Below are positions 47,557-57,074 of a stretch of 64,000 nt of DNA, piece by piece. The stretch spans positions 496,001 to 560,000 of the forward strand of contig JADHYV010000005.1 of assembly GCA_027604705.1 (NCBI GenBank). The letters run 5' to 3'. The translations under genes were made by a program, and so were the position numbers. The stretch is from Allomyces arbusculus. Taxonomy: Eukaryota > Blastocladiomycota > Blastocladiomycetes > Blastocladiales > Blastocladiaceae. Positions within the stretch are counted from its first letter, which is position 1. The number at the start of each line of letters is the position of its first letter. Below the pieces are notes generated by a model that searched no databases, had not been told where the DNA came from, and saw only the letters and a list, made by a program, of their open reading frames with translations.

Positions 47557-48355
47557 TGAAGAAGAGGGGTGGGGATGACTGGGGAGGTCCGGAAGGGTGG
47601 AGAAGGAGCGGAACGGATGGCAATACTGGGGGAGGGAGATGTACTGATACATTTGGCAACGGCCGGTATTTATTGGTATATCATTTGTCGCCAACGGGAC
47701 GAAGTTTCGAGAAGTCCGACGTTGACCAGGGTGATTGGTGAGGACATGGTCACTGCAGATGTGCCGTTCGAGGCGCGCTCAGCAGGGCTAAAAGGTCCAG
47801 TCACAGGAGCGTCGCGTGCGCTGGCATGAAGTGTTGTAAAACGATGGCACTGATCAAGCGGCTCGGGCCAAATGCATGCAGGACGCAATGTGAGCAAAGG
47901 TGAAGTGCATTTAGGAAACTACCACAATGAACGCAATGTGTTGTGACAAGGGAGAGGGAGCACGGATGGTTCGAGGGAGAATGATGTGGAAGAGGGACGA
48001 GGATCGCGCAAGGTGCACGAAAAGGAAAACCCCGGATCAAAGAGAGAGAGAAGGGAACGGATGGATCGTGAACGGATGCGAAAGCGAGAAATGGTTGGAG
48101 TGAATCAGGGAACGGATCAGGGCGCAAAAGCACGACGACAAGAACGTCGGCAGAGAAGCGGGCAGGATCCGCAGCGGCAAAAGAGCGCGCCGGATTGCGA
48201 AACGGGGCCAAAAGAGAGGTAATGGGTTGCAAAAAAAAGTGAGCGCGCGGGTAGTGCCGGATGTGAGCAAAGAGTACAAACAAAACGGTTGCAAGTCGAG
48301 CGGCCTTGGTTACGGTTTGATGGCCGGCTTGAAGAGCTTGTCCATGATCGACATC
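47557..48355. other. Convergent intergenic region
   Basis: About 0.8 kb between two 3' ends. 47960-48230 is purine-rich on the plus strand (GAGAGA and GGAACGG words). No coding frame is supportable. Confidence 0.5.
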
Positions 48356-49321
48356 TTAGCGACGCAGATGCTCGCGAGCCGCCTCGACGACACGTTTCAT
48401 GAGCACTTCGGGCCACTTCTGGTCGACGCTGTCCGAGAACGATGTGATCGTCTGTTGGTCCTTCAGGACGTCGGTCGCGTGGTTGTTGTTGGTGTTCTGC
48501 ATCGCGGCGACCGGAGCGCTTGGGTACGACGCCGCAGCATTGTTATCGTGCGAGGCGGCGCCCTGGTTGGCATTGCCGTTGTTGACCTGGTTGCGGTTGT
48601 TGTTGTCGGCCGCGGGGCTCGTCACGGCAGCGATCACGTTGGTCTTGTTGTCGGGAATGGCCTTGGCCGCGTCCTGCACCTTGTCGGGCTGCGCGTCGCG
48701 CTGCGTGTCGGGCTTGGTCGAGGTGGTCGTAGATGTGACCGTCACAGGCGAGCCAACGTTGGACTTGGCGGCGGCATCAGCAGTGGCGGCAGCGACAGCA
48801 GACGACGAATCAGTGAGGGCGGGGTAGGTGGCCTTTTTGGCACCGTTGCAGTCGGGCGAATCGCCAAGGCACTCGCAGCTGGCGGCCTCGACCCACGAGA
48901 TCGGTCCACGGCCCTTGTCGAGCGGGTAAAACTTTTGGAAGAAGCCCTTGGTCATGTCGAGCGAGCCGCCGCTGCAGCCCGGGCACTTGTCGGTGACCTT
49001 AAGCACGAGCGTCTTGCCGGCGGCCGTGACGGCGAGGCACTTGCCACAGAAGGGCGAGCTGCCCGGCTTGTTGCCAAAGAGGCCTGCAGCGAGGGCGACG
49101 ATCGGGTCGTTGTCGGAGTTGGTCGCACCGCAGGCGCCGAGGCCCGCGTCGTAGAAAGTCGCATCGCCAGCTTCGCGCTTGGCAAGGAGGCCGGCTGGTC
49201 GCGGGCTCCAGCTGGCGACACGCGCTTCGCCAAAGACGGGTGCGCGCGGCGCAGCGACGGCGGAGGAGGCGAGCGCCGCGAGGACGCACGCGGCGAGGAG
49301 GATGAAGAGCGGTTGGTTCAT
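48356..49321 (-). CDS. Secreted double-psi beta-barrel (barwin/expansin-like) protein
   Basis: Single exon, 321 residues. A signal peptide (MNQPLFILLAACVLAALASS, cleavage after about AVA-AP) is followed by a DPBB domain. Its motifs are GDATFYDAGLGACGATNSDN, IVALAAGLFGN, SSPFCGKCLAVT, LVLKVTDKCPGCSGGSLDMT and KGFFQKFYPLDKGRGPISWV. The Asp of the (V)TDKCPGC motif and paired cysteines are present. The C-terminal 140 residues are a Thr/Asn/Ala-rich linker and a short helical end, with no cellulose-binding module and no membrane anchor. DPBB proteins of this kind (RlpA/barwin/cerato-platanin-neighbouring groups) act on or bind cell-wall polysaccharide; enzymatic activity cannot be inferred. A TATA box stands about 90 bp upstream. 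Confidence 0.88.
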   Translation of the reverse strand: MNQPLFILLAACVLAALASSAVAAPRAPVFGEARVASWSPRPAGLLAKREAGDATFYDAGLGACGATNSDNDPIVALAAGLFGNKPGSSPFCGKCLAVTAAGKTLVLKVTDKCPGCSGGSLDMTKGFFQKFYPLDKGRGPISWVEAASCECLGDSPDCNGAKKATYPALTDSSSAVAAATADAAAKSNVGSPVTVTSTTTSTKPDTQRDAQPDKVQDAAKAIPDNKTNVIAAVTSPAADNNNRNQVNNGNANQGAASHDNNAAASYPSAPVAAMQNTNNNHATDVLKDQQTITSFSDSVDQKWPEVLMKRVVEAAREHLRR

Positions 49322-49406
49322 CGTGGGCGAAGAACGGCACACGCGTGAGAGCGAGGTGGTTGTCGAGTTTGTGAGGAGATGAGCCAGGGGACGGGGTCGT
49401 CTAGGG

Positions 49407-49414
49407 ATTATATA
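49407..49414 (-). promoter_or_regulatory. TATA box of the double-psi beta-barrel gene
   Basis: TATATAAT on the minus strand, 86-93 bp upstream of the ATG at 49321. Confidence 0.65.
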
Positions 49415-49797
49415 CCGTGCGGCGCGCTGGGCGGTGGAGAAGGTCGAGGGCAAGGATGAGTTGCCGAGATGGTGGAGGAAAGTGCGCGTGCCGCACGGCT
49501 TCACCGCAAACTCGAGCGAGCTCAAGGTGACGGCGCACCATCCTTGATCACGAAAAGGGACTGGCTAGCTCTCGCGTGTCACGGTCGACGCAAGGCCCGG
49601 GGTGGAGAGCAATGGAACGTTCGGCAGGCATGCGGTTCGACACGCTTGGCAAACTTTTTGGATAAAAGCGGAAAGAGGGACGTTGGGCATCGCAATCCAA
49701 TCCAGTGATCGTTTGCGAGATGCAGGCACGCAAGCCCGGCGGTGCGGCGCCCACCGAGCTTGCCCAGGCAGTGGCAACGTGCCACAAGCTCAAGGCC

Positions 49798-50337
49798 TTA
49801 ACCGCAAAACGTGACCGCGTCGCCCTCAGTTCCTCCCGCCGCCTTCTGATCTTTCCCCTTCTCCACGATTATCAGCACGCCATTCACACCGTCCGGAGAC
49901 GCGTAGGCATGTCGACGTGCGTCCGCTTCGGCTTCTCCGTCTTCCAGAGCGCCTCCTGACTGACTGACCGTGGCGGCAACGCTGCAAGGGACTTGGTTGC
50001 ACCGCGCGATTTCACTGCGCCAAGACTCTTGGCTCCCGAACAAGGTGCAGAGTGCGGAGGTGCGGCACAGCACGCTCACCCCGTGCAGCACAATCTCACC
50101 TCGCGCTTGACCCGCAAAAGAAACGTGGCCGTCGCTTCTTTCAGGCAGGCGCAGCACCGCTGCTGGCAGCAGACCTGGGGTTCCTTGCTCGTTGCCAACT
50201 GCAGGAATCGACCGCGATCCATTGCGGGTGGTTAGGTGTTGTGGTTTGCCATCCTTCGCGAAGGTTGCCGTGGTGATCGTTGTCGACGGCTGCGGTCGAC
50301 TTGGCTTTGCAGCGAAAAGAGAGGTGAGCAAATCCAT
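49798..50337 (-). CDS. Doubtful hypothetical protein
   Basis: An open frame of 179 residues from an ATG (MDLLTSLFAAKPSRPQPSTT) to TAA. Codon bias is weaker than in neighbouring genes. No domain is recognised; the last 40 residues (ASPDGVNGVLIIVEKGKDQK) look protein-like. A weak AT-rich element (TTATACC) lies about 150 bp upstream. The frame continues open further upstream (to 50877) without another plausible start. It may be non-coding. Confidence 0.25.
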   Translation of the reverse strand: MDLLTSLFAAKPSRPQPSTTITTATFAKDGKPQHLTTRNGSRSIPAVGNEQGTPGLLPAAVLRLPERSDGHVSFAGQARGEIVLHGVSVLCRTSALCTLFGSQESWRSEIARCNQVPCSVAATVSQSGGALEDGEAEADARRHAYASPDGVNGVLIIVEKGKDQKAAGGTEGDAVTFCG

Positions 50338-50836
50338 CACACAGAGACCTGCATCACGCGGGGTGCACGCGCTGGGGGGAGACGCGCTGTCGCATTGTCT
50401 CCCGCACCGACCAGCGCGGGCCTTGTCATCGCTTTCTCCTCCGCTTGCGGCTTTGCACCAGCCGCCATCATTTATCATGGTATAACGTAAAGACGCCTTG
50501 CTGCAGCGCAAACAAGGCTCGCCGTCCAACCGCCCGCAACATGCACGCAACCCGAAGCACCAACCCGCCCACCCTGCGATCCGCGCCGGGCCCCCCTCCT
50601 CTCCCGGTTGCCAAGCACGGCAGCAACTGCCAGCCCCGACGCCCAACCCCCTCTCTGTCGCCCAATCCTCCTCTTTCGACGCTCGTCCTCCCTTCTCCAT
50701 CTGCTGGCCGTCGCACCCTCGCCGCTGGTCCGGCTCGTCATAGATTTGGCCGCCGATAGAATCGACGTCGAGCCGCCGTAGCCCGATTCTCCTCCATTTT
50801 GCGCCCCATCCTCGACCATCTCCTCCCTCATCCACC

Positions 50837-53800
50837 ATGGCGAGTCGCGCTAGCGCGGCTCGCCGCCGCCCAGCCACGGCCGCTGCGGCACTCGTGACTC
50901 TCCTTGCAGTCCTCTCTACCCTCTCTTCCTCAACGACGACGACGACGGCAATACCCGTCGTCGAGCCGGCCGTCTTGCCGATCAGTACGGCAGCATGGCC
51001 GCAATGGGCCGATCCGACAGTTCATGACCGCACCGCCGCACCGGGCATCTGGCACCAAACAGCGGCGTCGCGGTCGCACGCGCCGCAGGCCCACTCAACG
51101 GCACGCACGTCCGTCTCGTCGATCACGGCAACGCTCGCAAGCTACCGCAACGTCTCGCTGCAGTTGCCCGCGACGCCCAATTTCACCAATGTCGATTTCC
51201 CTGCGCTCTCCTCGGCCGATCTCAAGACGGCGTCGAGTAAAGCCAAGGCATGGGCGATGGGCGGGCTCGAAGTGTGGGTGCGGTACGCGCAGGCGTGGCG
51301 CGTCGCCGTGCGTGGGACGCAGCCGTTGACCCCCGCCATGACCAATTTCTCGAACGGGCCGTCGGCGGCGCTGAGAGCGGTGATACTGGTGCGTTCGGTT
51401 ATTCTTCAAGGGCGGGCTGGCATGGAGCTCAGTGCTGACACGTACCTCCCGCACTGTCTAGCCGACGGCCATCTTTGCTGGGGGCATGCTCGTCCTCGGG
51501 CTCCTGCTTCTCCTGCTCTCGCCGCTCGCGTGCTGCTGCTTTGTCTGCCGCGTGCGCAAGCCCGGGACGTGCGGCCCCGTCGGGTTGCGCAAGGGCAAGG
51601 GCAACCCGCTCGACGTCGGCGTCTACACACCGAAAATGATATTGCGCACCAAGATTGCGTTTGCCGCGGTGCTCTTCTTCCAGATGTGCGTTGCGCGCTC
51701 TCTCCCCCATCGTCTCTCTGCTCGCAACATCACTGACCTCCAGCCCCACCCCTGACTAGCATCGTCGTCATCTGCATGGTGCAAGGCAGCGCCCTCTTCA
51801 CGCGCGGCCTCGCCAACACGGCAGGTTCCTTGACCAACACGGCGCAAGCTATCAACACGTTCCTCTACGCGGTGCAGCCCGTGGCGCGCGTCGTGCTCAA
51901 CACAACACAGACCGCGGCGACGACCGCCATCGACTCGCTGCTCGACGTGAACGCGACCCTGCCCGGCTTCATCGTGCAGCTCAACACCTCGGCCTCGACT
52001 CTCGCCGCGGACGTGACCTCCGCGGGCCAACTGGTCACGCTGGCCCTAGCAACGGGCACCGCCCTGAACGCGTCGCTCTCCAACGTGACTCGCGACGCCG
52101 CACATCTCGCGACCACGGCGCAATCTGCACTGACCGACGCGAACGCGCTCAACTCGCAGTTCACGGTTGCCGGGACGGGTGAGCAATATCAGCTAGCAGT
52201 GATGGCGTCGTTCCCGCCGGCATCGAGTATAACTGTCCCGACCCCGCCGTCGGCCAACGGGCTCGCCGCGATTCTCGCGCAACTGGCCAACCCGGGGGTC
52301 GATTTTGTCGCACAGGCCGCGGCGGTCCGTGCCGGGGTGGGTGCAGCAAACACGACGATTCTCGCGATGCTACAGACAGTGCGCGCTCAGGTGCTTGCGC
52401 AACTCGCGCCGGCGGTCGACACCGCGCGTCAAGTCGTGGACTCGCAGACGGATCCGCGCGCGACGCAGGGTGTCTTGGGCGGGGTGGTCTTGCCGATGGT
52501 GACCTCGTTCCAGTCGGCGCTGCTGCAGTACACGCCGATGGTCAAGCAAGTCGATACGATCCGGTACTTTGTGCAGCTGGCGATTGCAATTTTCTTCGTC
52601 ACATCGCTGTGTGGGGTCGCCTTGTCGGTCGCAACCAAGACGCCGGCGGTTCCGAAACAGGCCGCATGGATGTGGTTCGTGATCGCGGGGGTTGTGTTTG
52701 TGCTGGGCGGCATCTACGTACGTTTCTGCTGGCTTTGCGACGGGTTGATCGGGCGAATGTTTGCTCACTGCTGCCTCCTCGACGTTACTAGTTCCCCATC
52801 TCGATCGCCTGGAACGAAGCCTGCGCGCAAATCGACGACGCGGCCAACCCGATGGCCGGCGCGGCGTCGCTCCTGAACGCGCCGGACTTGCCCAAGTACG
52901 CCAAGCTCGGCCTCGGCGCGCTCGACTACTGCCAGCAGAACCAGTCGGTGCTGATGGCGCTCGAAAAAACGCAACAAGTCGGCGCCGTTTTCGGCAATGG
53001 CACGTCGTTGAACCTGACGACGCTTGCAACGTCCGTCTTTGATACCTACAACATCACGGGGCTCGCGCAGGCCGGGCTCAACGTGGACGCGAACTCGCTC
53101 GTGCCCGTGACGCCCGCGACAGTGCAGGCCGCGTTTGATCCGGCGCAGGCGGCGCTTGCGGGTGTCAACTTCACGGCGGTCGCTGCGGCGGTGAACGTGA
53201 CGGTCGATACGGCGACGCTCGACCAGGCGTATTCGGACTTGACGACATTGCGCTCGGGGGTCACCGACACGTCGTTCACGTACGGCGCGTCGTACACGGC
53301 GGCCGAAAAGGCGCGGTGCGTGACGGACTTCCAGCAACGGATCGATTTGGTGCTTGCGCAACTCAATGCGGCCAATGCGACGGCCAATGCCCTGCGCGTG
53401 GAATTGCCGCGGGTCCAAGCCAACGCGGCCGCGCTCGCGCCCGTTGCGGGCGCGGTGAATGCGACGGCGCGCGCGATTACCGCCGATGTGGCCCATGTCA
53501 CGTCCGTGATTGCCGGGTACATCGCGTCGGAACGCACGCGGCTTGTCACGACCAAGGTCCCCGCGGTTAAGGCGGCCGTTGCGCAATTCGCGACCGATAC
53601 CGACGCGTACCTGGCCACCTCGCTCTCGTGCTACCCGGCGGCCGTCGCCGTCGCGGCCGCGGTCACGGGCATGTGCACGACGATGCAGGGCGGGATCGAC
53701 GCGACCTGGCTCGCGTGGTGGTGGCACGGCGTGTTTGCGGTGGCCGGTGCCGTCGTGTTTACCTACTTGTTCCGCATCGCCACCCAAGTTAAGGAAGGGA

Positions 53801-54003
53801 TGGCGGCGGGCGTGCCTGTGATGATGGCGGAACCGCCGGCGGGCGGGTCCGGGTCGGCACTGTTGCCCGTGGAAGTAAAAAAGGCTGCAGGCAGTCGTGC
53901 GGGGAGCCTGGTCCCGCAGGAGGGAGGGAAGAAGGGCGGGAGTCGTATGGGGAGCGTCGTGCCGGAACGGTCGGCCGCGTTGGCGCCGTCGTCGCCGATG
54001 TGA
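50837..54003 (+). CDS. Prominin-like pentaspan membrane protein
   Basis: Four exons: 50837..51388, 51462..51685, 51760..52717 and 52792..54003, 981 residues. There is an N-terminal signal peptide (ALVTLLAVLSTLSS). TM1 (about 187-210, GGMLVLGLLLLLLSPLA) runs straight into a Cys cluster CCCFVCRVRK, and TM2 is at about 250-272. The first large extracellular loop (about 275-525) has many N-x-S/T sites. TM3 (about 528-552) and TM4 (about 558-578) follow, then a second large glycosylatable loop, TM5 (about 888-910) and a short cytosolic tail with Arg/Gly/Ser repeats. Two big external loops, five TMs and a Cys-rich first cytosolic loop are the prominin (CD133) plan; prominins mark membrane protrusions and bind cholesterol-rich membrane. 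Sequence identity is low, so the family call rests mostly on topology. Tweety-like or fungal Prm1-like proteins are alternatives. Confidence 0.6.
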
Positions 54004-54510
54004 GGAAACGAGTGGACTGGGATTATGGGGACTTGGTGGAGAGGGTACTTGCGCGCACGCAACGAATAGAAACCATGGCAACGGGTCTGATTTAGCAGAG
54101 TCATTTCCGTAGATGGTACTGGGCAATAGCGTTGTCGTCGTAGGCATTGTGGTCCAGCTTGGCTCATCCCACGCCATCCATCGCGGTCAACGTGAGTGCC
54201 GGATCCACCAGACCTTGTCCCTGCATCCACTTCGCTGCCCTGGGACCCCCATCTCTGGCGGACGGTAGTGATGGAACTGGCACTGTCAACGGACCCGCGC
54301 ACGGACCAGCGTATGGACAGGCACAGCACAGGCCCGAAAGGCGACAGTTTCAACCAATCACGGCGAAAACGGTTGTATTCAGGCGGCAACGCCAGACACA
54401 CAAAACAAAAAAAAAAACGGGTGATGCTTGACAACAACAACGACGGTAAGGATAATGATACAGAGCAGCAACGCCCAAATTACACCAACACGACAACACA
54501 AACGCTACGA
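54004..54510. other. Convergent 3' flanks
   Basis: About 0.5 kb between the prominin-like gene and tetraspan copy A. From about 54235 it belongs to the duplicated segment. An A11-type run lies at about 54407-54417. Confidence 0.5.
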
Positions 54511-55795
54511 CTATGCGTTCGAGTACCCGCCTTGTTCCTTGGCCTCGACGACCATCGTCTTCGAGTATTGCCAAAACGCGTAAATCAAGTAGAGCTGAAT
54601 AATGCCCCAGATGAGCGACGTCCAGCGGACTGACCCCGACGACACACCGAGAACGATATTCGCAATCAAGAACAAGGCCGTGATGGCGGTGAACACCTTG
54701 AACGCGCGCGGCCAGCGCTTCTTGGCAGCGACAAACCCGAACAGTGACCACAAGAATGAAACGCCGAAAATGGCGGCGAGAACGTAGACAATGACCTTGA
54801 CTTGCGACGTCGTCAACTCGGAGTCGCCGCCCGCAGCGGCCACAGATTCGTTGACCGAGTCGGTGGCAGCATTCGCGCCGTCGACAGATTTGGCGACGCC
54901 AACACTCGCGAGCAGGTAGAGGACAAAGACGACCAGGTTCACAACGAGGTTGAGGCCGAGCAGGAACAGGACGCCCCGGCGGATTTCCATGCACCCACAG
55001 CAAGTGCGCTTGACGGCCGACATGATGAGGAGTTCGGGGTGAACTATGGAGCAGGACGGTGCAGGACTCGGTCAGCAGCAAATCATAGGGCGGAGTGGCA
55101 CGCTGTTCAGCGCGGGCGACGATCCAACGCGGTGTCGCCCTCGTGCACAACCATTTGGTCGAAATGTGCGGACCTGAACGAGGCGCTGGTACAAGTTTAG
55201 AGGATTGCTGCAGGCGAGGTCGAATCGAGGTTGGAGGCAAGGACCGCGAGAATCTCGTCGGGTACTTAAAGGAGAAGCAATACGACGAGACAGCAAGCCG
55301 GGGCAGGCGCTGTATTTGTTCTCGGTGAGGGTGACCGCGACTTGGACGTGTCGGACGAAGGCAAGGAGAGGCAGGGAGGCGGTTGCCCTCAAGCGTGAAT
55401 GTCCAGAACCAGGCACTTGGTGCACCCAGGCGAAGTCCAGCACTGGGTGTGTGGTGGCGTTTTGAGTTGACATTGGCTGCGTGCGTGCACAGTTTCGTTC
55501 GACGTTTTGCATGTGCATCCGATGGAAATGAACATTTATCCTTCTGCAGTCGTTTTTGCGCGTTTACAACCGGCAAATACGCGCACACGCCGCAGACGCT
55601 GCGCTCCAGTTGGTTGCACGGGGGTGAGAGGTGCGCGTGCAACGGCACGCACGGGCGTGCGCCGTGGTGACTGCTGACTGAAGCGTGGAAGGAAAAGGTC
55701 GCGCCAAGTGTTCCTGTGCTGCCGCCAACCAACGAGACGATGCGACAGCATGCGGGACGCGGAGCACGTGCGCGTGGGACGTGCCAAGCTAGTAC
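54235..55795. repeat. Segmental duplication, copy A
   Basis: About 1.56 kb resembling 62075-63712 in the same orientation, including the whole tetraspan gene, its 3' flank (shared words such as GATACAGAGCAGCAACGC) and about 0.75 kb upstream. Shared upstream words include CAGCGCGGGCGAC vs TAGCGCGGGCGAC, GCGCTGTATTTGTTCTC, GGCAAGGAGAGGCAGGGAGG and CGCCAAGTGTT. Boundaries are by eye. Confidence 0.75.
54511..55023 (-). CDS. Small four-helix membrane protein, copy A
   Basis: Single exon, 170 residues. A short N-terminus with a Cys motif (KRTCCGCMEIRRG) is followed by TM1 (about 17-42, LNLVVNLVVFVLYLLASVG) and an external loop rich in Asp/Ser/Asn. TM2 (about 76-99, VIVYVLAAIFGVSFLWSLFG), a basic turn AAKKRWPRAFK, TM3 (about 107-128) and TM4 (about 135-152) come next, and the protein ends in EAKEQGGYSNA. 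I do not recognise a characterised family. The paralogue at 62334..62840 is about three-quarters identical by eye, with the loop the most divergent part, as expected if the membrane core is constrained. Confidence 0.85.
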   Translation of the reverse strand: MSAVKRTCCGCMEIRRGVLFLLGLNLVVNLVVFVLYLLASVGVAKSVDGANAATDSVNESVAAAGGDSELTTSQVKVIVYVLAAIFGVSFLWSLFGFVAAKKRWPRAFKVFTAITALFLIANIVLGVSSGSVRWTSLIWGIIQLYLIYAFWQYSKTMVVEAKEQGGYSNA

Positions 55796-56323
55796 CGACA
55801 GGCACACAGAGGAGAAGGCTTTCCGAAAAGTAAATAAAAAGGAGAAATATAGAGGAGGAGGGCAGAGGAGGATTAGAGCACAGGGCCAGAATCCTAACAC
55901 GAGAGCACAAGGGCAGAGAGACGAGAGAGAGAGAGAGAGAGAACATGGCAGGACCAAAGCAGTACGGCGCCCCGGCACGATCACGACCGCAACATGAGGA
56001 TTGCACCACTTCAGTCGCCGTCCTCGTCCTCGTCCTCATTCTCAGCCTCGCCCATGTTCACATCGCCGCTCTCGGCCGCGACCGCCGCCATTGCTGGTTG
56101 CTCATTGGATCCAGTCTAGCCAACGCCGCGCGCGCACGAACCCTGTCGTGACCGACGCTGCCGACTAGCAGCAGCAGCAGCCGCCAAGGCCACCGCTGCC
56201 TCGCTCGTGGCAATCACGGCAATCCGAGGACTCGTCTCTTGTCGAGCCGTGCGTGTCGGGCGCGTACTCGCGCGCGGCGTAGCCGTCGTGCCGCCGCTTG
56301 ACGCGACCGAGGTCGCCGTGTCC
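55024..56323. other. Upstream flank of tetraspan copy A
   Basis: The first ~770 bases belong to the duplicated segment and should hold the promoter. A (GA)n run lies at about 55920-55942. No coding frame is supportable. Confidence 0.5.
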
Positions 56324-56670
56324 TCACAGCACACTCGACGGCGCTTTGTCGCGCGTGCATGTGGCTCGGTCGGTTCCGTTGCAGACGGCGATGGGGGCGG
56401 AGGTGGTGGAGCCGCTGCGGTCGACGACGACGACGACGGGAAAGCCAAAGGCGTTGGGGCCGCAGGTGCCGGGAGTGCAGCAAATCGAGCCAACCTGTGT
56501 CGCCCACTCTGTACCGCGGCAGTCGATGGTGGTGGAGATGGTGGTCGCGCGGAAGGAGCGGTCATGGGCGGCGCTGCACGGGAAGATGCGGTCGTGCTCG
56601 GCCAAGTTGGCGTCGTAGCCGCAGTCGTGATCGCGGTCGCACTCGATGATGCGGCCGGTCCACTGGGAAA
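56324..56670 (-). CDS. 3' exon of a cysteine-rich protein (partial model)
   Basis: About 115 codons with very strong G/C third-position use ending at TGA (CTRDKAPSSVL). They read WTGRIIECDRDHDCGYDANL, FPCSAAHDRSF, STTIDCRGTEWATQ, GSICCTPGTCGPNAFGF and AVCNGTDRATC. About ten cysteines in a compact, charged stretch suggest an extracellular or zinc/disulphide-stabilised domain. A good acceptor (TTTCCCAG) precedes TGG at 56670, so 5' exons should lie upstream. That region is Pro/Ser/His-rich and I could not settle its frame, and no in-frame ATG exists within the open frame. Family unknown. It lies next to the 3' end of the Fanzor locus on the same strand. Confidence 0.45.
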
Positions 56671-57074
56671 GTCGTGCCGAGCGCCGAACCGACGCCGTCG
56701 CGGGCGAGGGCCGCGGTACAGGGGATGGTGGCGTGATGACGGTGGCAGCAACGGTAACAGCGATGACAAGGGTGCGAGCGGTTGCGGAGGTTGCGGAGCG
56801 AGTGGAGGCGCAGCAGGAGGTGGTTGTGGACGCCGTCGGTACCGCGTTGGCGACGGGGGGTGGCTCAGTTGAGGACGACGACGACGGCCGTGGTGGTGGC
56901 GGGGACGGCGAATGCGCACGCTTGGCTGACGCAGTGCCGCGGGTCGAACGCCGACGTGAGCGGTGGCGGCGGCGGTGGTGGTTAAGCAGGCTGCGCCGAG
57001 GATGCGCCGGTGATGGTTGCGCGGCAGTAGCAGCTTGGCCTCGACCTTGACGCCGCCTCCATCTCCTCTTTCCG

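Larger units (their letters stand above)
49322..50836. other. Intergenic region between the DPBB and prominin-like genes
   Basis: Apart from the TATA box and the doubtful frame at 49798..50337, nothing is supportable. The last 250 bases are C-rich and form the 5' flank of the prominin-like gene. Confidence 0.45.

Noticed and set aside
54511-55984. Long minus-strand frame overlapping tetraspan copy A
   Set aside because: It runs in a different frame from the clear membrane protein and is low complexity.
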